This document shows positions 43,133 to 52,445 of a stretch of DNA of 64,000 nt, one piece after another. Every line of letters begins with the position of its first letter. Positions within the stretch are counted from its first letter, which is position 1. The position numbers were made by a program, and so were the translations under genes. The notes under the pieces are model-generated. The model had not been told where the DNA came from. It did not search any database and saw only the letters and a program-made list of their open reading frames with translations. The DNA comes from Bin55 sp963667455 (GTDB lineage: Bacteria > Pseudomonadota > Gammaproteobacteria > Pseudomonadales > Azotimanducaceae): positions 124,001 to 188,000 of the forward strand of contig CAXXFR010000031.1 in NCBI GenBank assembly GCA_963667455.2, read 5' to 3'.

Positions 43133-45049
43133 ATGCAATCCAACAGTTCTCCGCGTCGACTTGCCATGCTGCTTACAGTCGCTCTCCTAATCGGCATCGG
43201 AGTCGGAGTCGGATGCACTAGCGCGGTGTACTGGTTGCTCGCGGCCCCTTCCAGCGAAAGCGGCGACCAGTTGGCGGATGTCGCTGCCCGGTCAGCTCCC
43301 ACCGAAACCGAGTCCGGCACCCCGGTGCAATCCTCACCCGCTGAAGCCTCCAACGCACCGCCGAAGTTCGCGGTACGCAGTCTCGATGAGATAGCTGGCA
43401 TGAAGAGCCCGTCGGAGCAGCAGTTGGCGTTGCGCGTGCTCCTGACCGATCTGGACGAAGCACAAGTGACCTATCTATTGACGGAATCTTGGGATGTCCT
43501 GGACGAGGCGGACAGGTACGAACTGCAATTCGCAATGATTCAGCGACTGGCTCAACAGAATCCGAGTCGAGCGTTGTCGATCAGCCTGGAAATGGAATCC
43601 GACTACAACACTGGGCAGTTTGTTGCGAGCATCTTTCGAGAATGGGCGCATTCCAACCTGGACGAGGCCGTTTCGCGTGCTCGAACACTGGATCAATTTC
43701 TTAAGAGTTCTGCCGTGCGTGCGATTGTGGCGGAACGGACGGATCTTTCCGAAGGCACCATCCGTGCGATCGCCCGAGACCTCGGCAACGAGCAGATTGC
43801 GACTTCGGTCATCGTGCAACGAAAGATCGAGGAGGCGATCGACGACCCGGAGAGGGCGTGGAACGAACTGGCCGTCGACTTGCAGGACGACTTGTCGAAC
43901 TCTAGGACTATTTCCCGCGTTGCGTTTGCATGGGTCAAAGAGAGTGGATTGGGCGTGCTGGATCAGGTCTACCGATCGTTGACCAATGCTCAAACTCGAC
44001 GATACGTGATTAGTAATGTTCTTGGAGACGTTGCTCGAACCGATCCCGAAGGGGCTTTCAACCACGCGCTTACCATCGAGAGCGACCCTCACAACTCGAT
44101 TGTTACCATCATCGCAAGTACTTGGGCAGACTCCGACCCGCGTTCAGCCTTGACGGCTGCGATGGGAATAGAGAAAGAGTCTGTGCGTAAAGATGTTGTG
44201 GAATCGGTGATTAGATCTTGGGCATGGGACGAACCGAGAGCTGTGTTGGAAGGCGTAAACGCCCTGCCTGTCGAGTTTCAGAAATTTGCGTCCACAACGG
44301 CGTTGGGCAACATGGCCGACGAATCTCCCGAAGAGGCGGCAGCAATAGTGGCTGCGATGGAGTCAGGTACCGTCAAGACTGCAAGTGCCAACAATGTGGT
44401 GAGCAACTGGGCACTTAGCGACCCCGCAGCGGCTCTCGAGTGGATTCTCAACGAGCCGAGCATCGAGGAGATCAGGACCGAACTGCTGTCTTCCATCATG
44501 TATTTCCTAGTATCCGCCGATCCAGAGCTTGCATTGAGCACCGCGCTGGCGCAGCCCATCGACGAGGACGAGTCTGGAATTGGGATGTTTGGTCCAGCGG
44601 GGGTCGGGATGGAGTACCGTGTCATATCAACGCTTGTTTTTACAGACGTGGACAAAGCCATCGAGCTGCTGCCACAGGTACGCGAAGGTCCAACGAAGTT
44701 CATGTCGTTCGAAACTGTAGCTCGATTCTTGATGAGGAACGATGAAGTCGACAAGGCCTTTAATATTGTTCTGCAGTCTCCGGCTTCCGACAGAGAGAAA
44801 ATGTACCAGGCCCTGTCCTCATCCTGGGCTATGACAGACCCCAAGGCCATGCTCGAGTCGATGGATCGTTTTCCGTCGAAGGACAGCAAGTCCCGAGCGG
44901 CCGCCTTGCTTGTGACTAACGACCGGTATTCCAAGACCTTGTCCGACGAGGAAATCGAGCAGGCCAGGAAATACCTCACCGACGAGCATGCAAAAGCGAT
45001 CGAGGAAAATGACCCCGAGGCATTGGAGTCCCTGTTAGAAGATTTCTGA
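43133..45049 (+). CDS. Single-pass membrane protein with W-x(3)-DP-x2-A helical repeats, paralogue 3
   Basis: 638 residues from ATG 43133; the frame is open 66 codons upstream, but the hydrophobic helix (LAMLLTVALLIGIGVGVGCT) starts about ten residues after this Met, as in the paralogues. An Ala/Ser/Pro/Glu-rich linker follows. Repeats: RLAQQNPSRALSISLEM then FREWAHSNLDEAVSRARTL; IASTWADSDPRSALTAAMG; IRSWAWDEPRAVLEGV; VSNWALSDPAAALEWILN; SSSWAMTDPKAMLESM. The order of repeats follows the genes at 20.8 and 22.7 kb, so these are dispersed paralogues. The gene is divergent from the MBL hydrolase. Function unknown. Confidence 0.7.
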   Translation: MQSNSSPRRLAMLLTVALLIGIGVGVGCTSAVYWLLAAPSSESGDQLADVAARSAPTETESGTPVQSSPAEASNAPPKFAVRSLDEIAGMKSPSEQQLALRVLLTDLDEAQVTYLLTESWDVLDEADRYELQFAMIQRLAQQNPSRALSISLEMESDYNTGQFVASIFREWAHSNLDEAVSRARTLDQFLKSSAVRAIVAERTDLSEGTIRAIARDLGNEQIATSVIVQRKIEEAIDDPERAWNELAVDLQDDLSNSRTISRVAFAWVKESGLGVLDQVYRSLTNAQTRRYVISNVLGDVARTDPEGAFNHALTIESDPHNSIVTIIASTWADSDPRSALTAAMGIEKESVRKDVVESVIRSWAWDEPRAVLEGVNALPVEFQKFASTTALGNMADESPEEAAAIVAAMESGTVKTASANNVVSNWALSDPAAALEWILNEPSIEEIRTELLSSIMYFLVSADPELALSTALAQPIDEDESGIGMFGPAGVGMEYRVISTLVFTDVDKAIELLPQVREGPTKFMSFETVARFLMRNDEVDKAFNIVLQSPASDREKMYQALSSSWAMTDPKAMLESMDRFPSKDSKSRAAALLVTNDRYSKTLSDEEIEQARKYLTDEHAKAIEENDPEALESLLEDF

Positions 45050-45362
45050 TTGCTCGATGAATGGTAGGGAACACTTGGGGATGGAGTGTCTTGCCATCAA
45101 CAATAGCTGAAATATTTTGGAGGGGAATTTCCCTACGAGCCAAAGCTGAGCAAGACCAGTAGGCAATCTCTTCGAGTCGGGCCATCTCCAACTCCCCTTT
45201 GTTGCATTCTGACGAGGGTTAGGAGTGCGGACTCGACGTACAGTTAAACTGTGCTAATGAGAAGCTTCACAGGAGGGATGCGGGTAACATTAGCCTTCGT
45301 GCAACTCCCTGCGCGCATTCCCCATCTCGGAATCTCGTGAATTCGGATAGGAGTAGATTGAT
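45050..45362. other. Intergenic region with two short inverted repeats
   Basis: No gene supported. Contains GGGGAATTTCCC near 45121-45133 and a clean ACAGTT-A-AACTGT inverted repeat at 45240-45252, about 110 bases before the acyl-CoA dehydrogenase start; the latter could be an operator. Confidence 0.4.
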
Positions 45363-46619
45363 ATGCAAATGAACGTCAGACCGGTTCCCACTCTCGAAGA
45401 CGAAGTCAACGAAGTTCGATTGGCAACCGCGGAAATCCTCAACACGCAGATTCTTCCTTACGAAGACAAACTCTGGGCAAGGAACTGGGACGGTTCCGGA
45501 CCGTCTCAACAGGCTGCGCAGGAAGCCAACGATCTTCGCCGCAACGTCCAGAACGAAGTCAAGAAAGCGAAACTCTGGGCACCCCACTTGCCTCCCGAAT
45601 TCGGAGGAATGGGACTGAGTTTCATGCAGCACGCCTACATGAACGAAGTGTTGGCCTACTCTCCGGGAGCCGCATCGCTATTCGGTGTTGTAGCTCCTAA
45701 TTCGGGCAATCAGAAAATTCTTGTCAAGTACGGGACTCCGGATCAACATCAGAAATGGCTGGTTCCCTTGACGGAGGGTCGTATGCAATCTGGTTTTTCG
45801 ATGACCGAACCGATGAATCCAGGTTCCGATCCCCGGTCGTTGACGACTCGGGCTGTTCTCGATGGGGACGAATGGGTCATCAATGGCCACAAGTGGTTTA
45901 CCTCCAATGGCCACGCGGCGGATTTTTACATCGTTATGTGCCGTACCGCTGATCCAGACGATCCAAGCGGTGCAAACGAGAAAATGACGCAAATCATCGT
46001 CCCGCGAAAAACTCCAGGAGTGAACATCATTCGCGGCGTTCCCGTTTGGGGCAAACGATCCAGTCACTGCGAAATCAAGTACGAGAATGTCCGTGTGCCA
46101 AAGGACAATCAGCTGGGCAGAACTGGAACAGGGCATCAAGCTGCTCAAGATCGACTTGGCGCTGGACGAATCTACCACTGTATGAATTCAGTTGGAGCAA
46201 TGTGGCGATGCTTCGATCTCATGGTGGACCGGATCATCAATCGCAAAGTCCACGGTGGAGAGACGCTGGAGCACAAGCAGTTCATGCAGGGCTTCATCGC
46301 CGATTCGTACATGGACATTCAGTCGTCTCGGCTCATGGTCGTCGACTGTGCGCAGAAAATGGAAGCCGGAGCGGATTCGCGGACGGACATATCGTCCATC
46401 AAGGTGTATGTGCCTGCCGCCTTCCACAGGGTAGTGGACAGAGCGATTCAGGTTTATGGGGCTGCTGGTGTTTCGGGTGACTATCCGTTCGCCGACATGT
46501 ATACAGGTGCTCGAACCTTGCGGATCGCCGACGGACCCGATGAAGTACACAAGATTTTGATTGCCAAGAACGTCTTGCGCCGTTACCACGCGGGCGAGAC
46601 CTGGGACTTTGGAAACTAG
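45363..46619 (+). CDS. Acyl-CoA dehydrogenase family protein
   Basis: 418 residues; ATG 45363 has ATAGGAG 9 bases upstream. FAD-dependent acyl-CoA dehydrogenase fold: WAPHLPPEFGGMGLSFMQHA, the FAD/substrate motif GFSMTEPMNPGSDPRSLTT, WVINGHKWFTSNGHAADFYI, and the late VYGAAGVSGDYPFADMY. It oxidises an acyl-CoA at C2-C3 and passes electrons to ETF. The group resembles ACAD10/11-type or FadE-like proteins of uncertain chain length. The next gene starts 10 bases after its stop and is probably translated from the same mRNA. Confidence 0.92.
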   Translation: MQMNVRPVPTLEDEVNEVRLATAEILNTQILPYEDKLWARNWDGSGPSQQAAQEANDLRRNVQNEVKKAKLWAPHLPPEFGGMGLSFMQHAYMNEVLAYSPGAASLFGVVAPNSGNQKILVKYGTPDQHQKWLVPLTEGRMQSGFSMTEPMNPGSDPRSLTTRAVLDGDEWVINGHKWFTSNGHAADFYIVMCRTADPDDPSGANEKMTQIIVPRKTPGVNIIRGVPVWGKRSSHCEIKYENVRVPKDNQLGRTGTGHQAAQDRLGAGRIYHCMNSVGAMWRCFDLMVDRIINRKVHGGETLEHKQFMQGFIADSYMDIQSSRLMVVDCAQKMEAGADSRTDISSIKVYVPAAFHRVVDRAIQVYGAAGVSGDYPFADMYTGARTLRIADGPDEVHKILIAKNVLRRYHAGETWDFGN

Positions 46620-46628
46620 GAGACTACC

Positions 46629-47333
46629 CTGAACCAGCTTGTTTCATCAGTTGCAGGATCTATCAGATCCCGATCGCCCCTCCCTCGCATGCCCGAGAAC
46701 CTCTCGCTGGATGAGGCCTATGACCTACAGAAGCAAGTGGTCGAAGCACTTGCCGATGGACCCGTTGCAGGTCTCAAGGCGGGTACAACAGCCAAAGCTG
46801 CTCAAGAACTGTTTGGATTAACTCATCCGTTAATCGGCTCGCTGTACACATGGGGTCGACTTGAATCGGGTGCAACCATCAAGTCACAGCCGGGAGTCAG
46901 TTTGGAGTGTGAGATTGGATTAATCGTCGATGCGGAGGGAAATCCCAAGTCCGCTGGACCTGTGATTGAGATTCCTTGTCTCTCGTGGAGCGATTCGTCT
47001 GACGCGAAGGGCACGAATCTGGCCGCCATAAACATCGGAGCAGATCGCTACATCGTGGGTGAATTCGGTGAATTGCGAGAAGACTATCCCGATCTAACGG
47101 TAAACCTCACCCGCGATGGCGAGGAAGTCTGTTCGGCTAGCCTTGCCGACGCGCTCGGCGGACCCCGTCCAGCCCTTCAATGGATGATCGAGGAAGCGAG
47201 AAAGCGTGGTCTGGTCATAAAGGACGACATGCTCCTCATCACAGGTGCTTGCGGCGGAATCCATCCGGCAAAACCCGGCAAGCACGTCGCGGACTATGGA
47301 GTCCTCGGCTCAATTGAATTTGAGGTTGAGTAG
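46629..47333 (+). CDS. 2-keto-4-pentenoate hydratase / fumarylacetoacetate hydrolase-family protein
   Basis: 234 residues from a predicted CTG start at 46629, which has AGGAG with 6-base spacing formed by the end of the previous gene; the first in-frame ATG (46689) lacks a ribosome site and would cut off NQLVSSVAGSIRSRSPLPR, a region matching the usual N-terminal helix. Family marks: LSLDEAYDLQKQVVEAL, LECEIGLIVDAEG with the metal-binding Glu, and GACGGIHPAKPGKHVADYG. Relatives hydrate 2-oxopent-4-enoate or cleave fumarylacetoacetate-like acids in aromatic ring breakdown. It is convergent with hmgA, so a role in the same catabolic block is plausible. The CTG start is inference. Confidence 0.83.
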   Translation: MNQLVSSVAGSIRSRSPLPRMPENLSLDEAYDLQKQVVEALADGPVAGLKAGTTAKAAQELFGLTHPLIGSLYTWGRLESGATIKSQPGVSLECEIGLIVDAEGNPKSAGPVIEIPCLSWSDSSDAKGTNLAAINIGADRYIVGEFGELREDYPDLTVNLTRDGEEVCSASLADALGGPRPALQWMIEEARKRGLVIKDDMLLITGACGGIHPAKPGKHVADYGVLGSIEFEVE

Positions 47334-47337
47334 CTAG

Positions 47338-48459
47338 CTACACCTTGAGCGGACGCGTCCAGCTGTTCGCGTAGCCTTCGATCTCGTACTCCGCTCCACC
47401 CGGAGTCAGCGGGTCGCGAGAATCCACCATTACCGCTACTTCGTCGGTGTGGGTGTTCGGCTGTTCAAACATCCGTGCAAGAGCACCCGGATGCGGGCCA
47501 TGCGTTATCCCACCTGGATGTAGAGTCATCATGCCGGTTTCAATGTGGTCTCGGCTGAAGAAATTCCCGTCGTGGAAGAACAGGACTTCGTCGTAGTCCT
47601 CGTTGTTGTGGAAGAACGGAACCTTGATCGCGCTCTCGTCCGTCTCGAATGGTCTCGGAACGAACGTGCTGATCAGGAATCGCTCACTCGCAAATGTCGC
47701 ATGCACCGATGGTGGAAGGTGGTAGCGGTGGCTGTTGATCGGCATTAGATCGCGAACGTTGATCCGCACCGGTGCCAAGTCTCCGGTCCAACCTACTGCG
47801 TCAAGCGGGTTGTAGGGATACGTCACAGCCGTGACCTGACCGTTCTTCTTCACCTTGACGATCCATTCCGAGTCGTCTTGCTGATCGCAAAACCGTTCGT
47901 CCATGACCGGCGTGTCCAAATTGGCGGGATCGAACAGGGCGTGAGGTCCAAGGAGTCCACGGTCCGGGAGCTGAATCTGCGCTCCCACGGCTTCTATCAG
48001 CAACGTTTGAACCCCGGTTGATGTGTCCAACCGCCACATCGTGCCTCGAGGAAGCACGACATAGTCTCCAGCATGCACATCCATGGATCCGAAGTCACAG
48101 TACAGTTCGGCGTCTCCACTGTGGATAAACACCGTCAGGTCGCCGTCAGCATCGCGGCACAGGCTAGACATTGATCCCGCAAGATTCCAGAAACCTATTC
48201 GCAAAGACTCGTTCTGGAGAATTGTGGGTGCTTGCCAAGGATCGTCCGAACTTAAGACACCGTTCAGATTGAATGCACGAGGTCTCAGTGTGCCGTCGAT
48301 TGAACTCCAACCGGTTGGCGGTCTCCGATGGTAGAGACGAGCGGACGGACCATTGAACCCTTCACGACCCAGCTCACGTTCGAATGTTCCGTTCGGCAGG
48401 TCGCGATGTGCCTGCCTCGAAGACTGTCCCTGACTCCAAGTCGCGTTAAACGGTTTCAC
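47338..48459 (-). CDS. hmgA: Homogentisate 1,2-dioxygenase
   Basis: 373 residues from GTG 48459, which has GGAG 6 bases upstream; the frame is open 23 codons further but that would run deep into hppD. Cupin ring-cleaving dioxygenase: PTGWSSIDGTLRPRAFNL, the region with the iron ligands HNNEDYDEVLFFHDG and HPGGITHGPHPGALARMF, and DSRDPLTPGGAEYEIEGY. It opens homogentisate to maleylacetoacetate. It overlaps the end of hppD by 14 bases, so translation is coupled. It is shorter than eukaryotic enzymes and fits the bacterial short form. The isomerase (MaiA) is not in the window. Confidence 0.92.
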   Translation of the reverse strand: MKPFNATWSQGQSSRQAHRDLPNGTFERELGREGFNGPSARLYHRRPPTGWSSIDGTLRPRAFNLNGVLSSDDPWQAPTILQNESLRIGFWNLAGSMSSLCRDADGDLTVFIHSGDAELYCDFGSMDVHAGDYVVLPRGTMWRLDTSTGVQTLLIEAVGAQIQLPDRGLLGPHALFDPANLDTPVMDERFCDQQDDSEWIVKVKKNGQVTAVTYPYNPLDAVGWTGDLAPVRINVRDLMPINSHRYHLPPSVHATFASERFLISTFVPRPFETDESAIKVPFFHNNEDYDEVLFFHDGNFFSRDHIETGMMTLHPGGITHGPHPGALARMFEQPNTHTDEVAVMVDSRDPLTPGGAEYEIEGYANSWTRPLKV

Positions 48460-49492
48460 TGAGTACTCCTCTTCTCTGTTGATCACGTTCCACACTCTCA
48501 AACAGAGCTTGAAAGTTGCCTTCTCCAAATCCAGTGTTGCCCATTCGCTGAATAATCTCGAAGAAAATCGGTCCGATCAAGTCCTGAGTAAATATCTGCA
48601 GCAGAAATCCATCATCGGGCGATCCGTCGATCAAAATTTGACGATCTTGCATTTCTCGGATGTCCTGTCCGTGTCCTACAACACGATCGGGCAACATTTC
48701 GTAGTAGGTGTCCGGTGTGGACTGAAATTCGACTCCACTTCTTCGAAGCTGGTCAACTGCCGAGTAAATGTCATCGGTGTGCAAGGCAATGTGCTGAATG
48801 CCCTCGCCTCGATATCGTTGGAGATACTCCTCAATCTGCGACTTGTCGTCGGCGGACTCGTTCAGGGGAATGCGGACCTTTCCGCATGCACTAGTCATGG
48901 CTTTGGATACCAAACCAGTTTGCACTCCCTGAATTTGGAATCTTTGATGCTCGTGGAAGTCGAAGACGTTCTCGTAGAACTCTGCAAACTTGTAGAGATT
49001 GCCTCGTTCCAAGTTGTGCGTCAGATGGTCCACATGCGTCAGCGGACCTGCGCAATTCTCGTACTCAGGTTCGAGATGGAAGTCCACGTCATATATGGTT
49101 CGATCTCCATACCGATCCACGAGATAGATCAAGGAACCACCGACTCCTTCCACTGCCGGAATGCTCAATTCCATGGGACCCACTTCGGTCTCTCGAACAG
49201 TCGCTCCTCGGTCCTGAGCAAGTTCGATCGCACGTGCGGCATCGGTTACCCGAAATGCCATGGCATTCGCTGAGTCTCCATGTTGCCGAGCAAACGACGA
49301 AGCGGCACTGTTCGGTTCTCCATTGACAATGAAGTGAATGTCGTTCTGCCGAAACAACGAAACATCCTTGTGAAGGTGCTTCCCAACACGCGACATCCCC
49401 AACTGTTGGAATATCGAACACAATCTTTCCGGTTGAACGCTTGTAAACTCAACAAACTCGAAACCATCCGTCCCGATCGGGTCTCTATCCAT
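48446..49492 (-). CDS. hppD: 4-hydroxyphenylpyruvate dioxygenase
   Basis: 348 residues, two VOC domains. Iron ligands: His in THVDHLTHN, His in IQHIALHTDDI and Glu in GPIFFEIIQR; the ending GNTGFGEGNFQALFES is the family signature. It converts 4-hydroxyphenylpyruvate to homogentisate, the substrate of the overlapping hmgA gene. The MarR-type regulator gene is divergent across a gap of 42 bases that holds an inverted repeat, so the hppD-hmgA unit is probably under its control. Tyrosine-derived carbon would be fed to the FAH-family and central pathways. Confidence 0.95.
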   Translation of the reverse strand: MDRDPIGTDGFEFVEFTSVQPERLCSIFQQLGMSRVGKHLHKDVSLFRQNDIHFIVNGEPNSAASSFARQHGDSANAMAFRVTDAARAIELAQDRGATVRETEVGPMELSIPAVEGVGGSLIYLVDRYGDRTIYDVDFHLEPEYENCAGPLTHVDHLTHNLERGNLYKFAEFYENVFDFHEHQRFQIQGVQTGLVSKAMTSACGKVRIPLNESADDKSQIEEYLQRYRGEGIQHIALHTDDIYSAVDQLRRSGVEFQSTPDTYYEMLPDRVVGHGQDIREMQDRQILIDGSPDDGFLLQIFTQDLIGPIFFEIIQRMGNTGFGEGNFQALFESVERDQQRRGVLSETV

Positions 49493-49527
49493 CGCGGTCC
49501 ACTCTCAACTGCTTTCTGACCAATATA

Positions 49528-49541
49528 GTTTCAAATGAAAC
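49528..49541. promoter_or_regulatory. Probable MarR operator between hppD and marR
   Basis: GTTTCA-AA-TGAAAC, perfect 6-base arms. It covers the ATG of the regulator gene (49535) and lies within 40 bases of the divergent hppD start, the classical place for autoregulation. A decayed copy (GTTTCAAGTGCAAC) exists at 59450-59463 in the duplicated remnant, where the palindrome is broken. Confidence 0.55.
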
Positions 49542-50002
49542 AAAAATCAACACTGACACTCGAAACATTCCTGCCCTATCGGCTTTCCGTATTGACGAAC
49601 CGCATCAGCGCATTGATCGCGACTGCCTATAGCGAGTCGTTTGGACTGCGAATCCCCGAGTGGCGCGCTATTGCCGTGCTAGGCGAGACTCCCGGATTGA
49701 CAAGCAAGGAAATCACCAAGCGCACTGCTATGGACAAGGTAACCGTATCGCGGACAGTTCAGACGCTTCTTGACAAAGAATTGATCTGGAAAACACCTTC
49801 AGACACCGATGGTCGAGTTGCGCATCTTCACCTGTCGGACGAAGGGGAAGTGACTTACCTAAAAATTGTTCCCATGGCTCTTCAGTACGAGTCGCAATTG
49901 TTGGAAATACTCGATCCCCAGGAACGCGACAGTCTGGACGTGGTGCTTCGCAAGCTACATTCCGGTTTGGAAGAACTCGAACAAGCGGCTGGGATGGCGT
50001 GA
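49535..50002 (+). CDS. MarR-family transcriptional regulator
   Basis: 155 residues. Winged helix: LRIPEWRAIAVLGETPGLTS leads to the recognition helix KRTAMDKVTVSRTVQTLLDK, then the wing with KTPSDTDGRVAHLHLSDEG. Long N- and C-terminal helices form the dimer interface. Divergent from hppD-hmgA, it is the likely repressor of tyrosine breakdown, relieved by an aromatic ligand (inference; HmgR-type regulators elsewhere may be of other families). A relic of a second copy of this gene lies at 59.5 kb. Confidence 0.9.
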   Translation: MKQKSTLTLETFLPYRLSVLTNRISALIATAYSESFGLRIPEWRAIAVLGETPGLTSKEITKRTAMDKVTVSRTVQTLLDKELIWKTPSDTDGRVAHLHLSDEGEVTYLKIVPMALQYESQLLEILDPQERDSLDVVLRKLHSGLEELEQAAGMA

Positions 50003-50114
50003 CTCCCATCCATTGGATTCGACGGGCCAAGAAACTTCGTTTGTATCATTGCTATTCGCCCTTGATATGCGATTTCGGCTTGCTCTGGTGTCTTAGGTTG
50101 CTGCGGAGAACCCA

Positions 50115-52445
50115 ATGAAACCGTTGGAGAAATTTCGGGTCTTCGAGCTCGGCAACGGTCCTGTTACAGGTCTTGCAGGCATGGTTCTAGCCGACTTTGG
50201 CGCGGAAGTCGTCAAAGTTGATCCGCCGGGCGGAGATCCGTTCGCTCAGATGGCCGCAGAACGGATATGGACACGCGGCAAGAAGCGTTTAGAGGTCGAT
50301 CTCAACAACCCAAGCGAGCTGAACGAGCTTCGATCCATCATCGTTGACACAGCTGACGGATTGATGACCACACTACGCCAACAAAAACGGCACTCAATAG
50401 GTTTGGACTCTGTATCGCTTCAGACTGACCGACCTGACCTAGTCTATGGATTGGCAACTGGCTTCGGCGAACGTGGACCGTACTCGCACTACCCTGGCTA
50501 CGAAGCCCTAGTGGCGGCAAAGTCGGGTCGAATGATGAATTTCGCAGGAGTCGCGGACCGATCCGGTCCCAACTATTCCGCACTGCAAGTTGGTACTCAT
50601 GCGACTTCGCAAACTCTCGCAGCGGGAATGATCGGCTCATTGGCCTGTCGTCAACGAACTGGTGTCGGACTTTCCTTCGAGACTTCGCTGCTACGCGGGA
50701 TGATTCCCTACGAGATGGGGGTCTGTGCCATGCCGCAACTGTACGACAAGGGAATCATTCGACGGCCTCGTGTTGAACGAGACCGATCAGTGTCTATGCC
50801 AACCTTGAACTACCACCCTGTAAGAACCAAGGACGGCAAGTGGCTTCAACTAGGCAACCTGCTCCCACGTCTGCTGACCAACTTTTTTCGCGCCAGCGGA
50901 TTCGACCATGTTCTCAAAGAGCCTCAATACCGTGGCGATCCGTTTACGTGGGATCGCGAGCTACTGGAACAGTTCCGAGACGAAATGTTCGACCACATGC
51001 AAACACGCACCGTTGAGGAGTGGATGGACCACTACATCGAAGATGGCGAAGTGGCAGCACACCCCTATCAGTCCACACAGGAGGCACTCACGGATCCAGA
51101 TGTAGTACTGAACGGTCATGTTGCCTCGAACGGGGAAGTGACACAGCTCGGTGTAGTTGCCAATCTAACCCAAACACCTGGCAACGTCGGCCAACCTGTC
51201 TCGAATACGAGCTTTGCAAGCCTCCGAGGAAGATCTCCAGCACCAGTTCGCAACTCAGCGAACAAGCCTACACGCCCGCTTGAAGGAATAACGATCGTCG
51301 AAAGCGCGACGATTATCGCCGCACCCCTTGGCGCAGCGACACTGGCCGATATGGGGGCTCGAGTAATCAAGATTGAACCGATTACCGGTGACCCCTTCCG
51401 TGGAATGATGCGTGCATTGGGTGCATCCAAGTGCAATACGGGAAAAGAGTCAATCTGCATCGATCTCAAATCGGCTGAAGGTCAATCCATTGCACAGGCT
51501 CTGGCTAAGAAAGCGGATGCCTGGATACACAACTATAGAGTTGGCGTGCCTGAAAAACTTGGCATTGGCTATGAAGAACTCTCGGCAATCAATCCGCAAC
51601 TGGTCTACGTATCTGCAAACGGTTACGGACCACGTGGCCCGGGCGCGAAACGTCCTTCAACCCATCCGATCCCCGGAGCAGCTCTAGGCGGTGTCGTCTG
51701 GCAGATTGGAGGAGTACCAGAGAGCCACGTCCACATGGACAATGCGGAACTTCGCGAGATGTCGAGAAAACTGTTGCGTGCCAATGAAGTGAATCCTGAT
51801 CCCAACACATCGATGGTCGTTGCAACCACAACAGTCCTGGGTTTGTGTGCAAGAGACGCCGCCGGCACCGGCCAGAAGATCTACGTGGACATGTTCGGTG
51901 CAAATGCCTACGCAAACTGGGATGATTTCTTCTCGTATCCGGGAAAATCCGAACGTCCTAGCGTTGATCAGAACGGCTACGGCCTCGGTCCCCTCTACCG
52001 ACTCTATGAAACGTCAGATGGCTGGGTGTTCCTAGCTGTGGTTCTCGAGTCCGAGAAAAAACGATTCGCGAGTTATCTACAAGTAGATATCCAACGAGAG
52101 GACCTCGAAGAGTTTCTTGAGAACACGTTCAAAACGGACACCACTCTATCGTGGGAGAAACGCCTCACATCGCAAAGCGTTGGATGTGTGGAAGCGAGCG
52201 GAAAAGTGCCTCCGCAGTTCTTCATGACCGACGAGCACGTCGCAGACGAGGGTATTCTCGTCGATGCTGTACATCCCGATTGGGGCGACTATCAGAGGCT
52301 GGGCCCGATGTCGGTGTTCGACGACAAGCCCTATCCGGGTACAGCCGCAGCCGGCGACTCAACCGTTGCGTTGCTCACTGAATTGGGCTATGAGTCGACC
52401 GCAATCGACGAGCTGCTAGAACGCGAAATCGTGCGCGCCGCTTAG
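50115..52445 (+). CDS. Two-domain CaiB/BaiF CoA transferase
   Basis: 776 residues, two complete class III CoA-transferase domains in tandem: residues 1 to about 370 (FELGNGPVTGLAGMVLADFG, VKVDPPGGDPF) and about 390-776 (ESATIIAAPLGAATLADMGA, IKIEPITGDPFRG). The catalytic Asp motif (D-x2-T) is present in the second domain (DPNTSMVV) but reads THATSQ in the first, where ungapped alignment with the 12952 protein puts Thr at the Asp site, so the first half may be non-catalytic. ATG 50115 has GGAG upstream. Fused or double CaiB proteins are known. Convergent with the giant TPR gene through a shared hairpin terminator. Confidence 0.88.
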   Translation: MKPLEKFRVFELGNGPVTGLAGMVLADFGAEVVKVDPPGGDPFAQMAAERIWTRGKKRLEVDLNNPSELNELRSIIVDTADGLMTTLRQQKRHSIGLDSVSLQTDRPDLVYGLATGFGERGPYSHYPGYEALVAAKSGRMMNFAGVADRSGPNYSALQVGTHATSQTLAAGMIGSLACRQRTGVGLSFETSLLRGMIPYEMGVCAMPQLYDKGIIRRPRVERDRSVSMPTLNYHPVRTKDGKWLQLGNLLPRLLTNFFRASGFDHVLKEPQYRGDPFTWDRELLEQFRDEMFDHMQTRTVEEWMDHYIEDGEVAAHPYQSTQEALTDPDVVLNGHVASNGEVTQLGVVANLTQTPGNVGQPVSNTSFASLRGRSPAPVRNSANKPTRPLEGITIVESATIIAAPLGAATLADMGARVIKIEPITGDPFRGMMRALGASKCNTGKESICIDLKSAEGQSIAQALAKKADAWIHNYRVGVPEKLGIGYEELSAINPQLVYVSANGYGPRGPGAKRPSTHPIPGAALGGVVWQIGGVPESHVHMDNAELREMSRKLLRANEVNPDPNTSMVVATTTVLGLCARDAAGTGQKIYVDMFGANAYANWDDFFSYPGKSERPSVDQNGYGLGPLYRLYETSDGWVFLAVVLESEKKRFASYLQVDIQREDLEEFLENTFKTDTTLSWEKRLTSQSVGCVEASGKVPPQFFMTDEHVADEGILVDAVHPDWGDYQRLGPMSVFDDKPYPGTAAAGDSTVALLTELGYESTAIDELLEREIVRAA

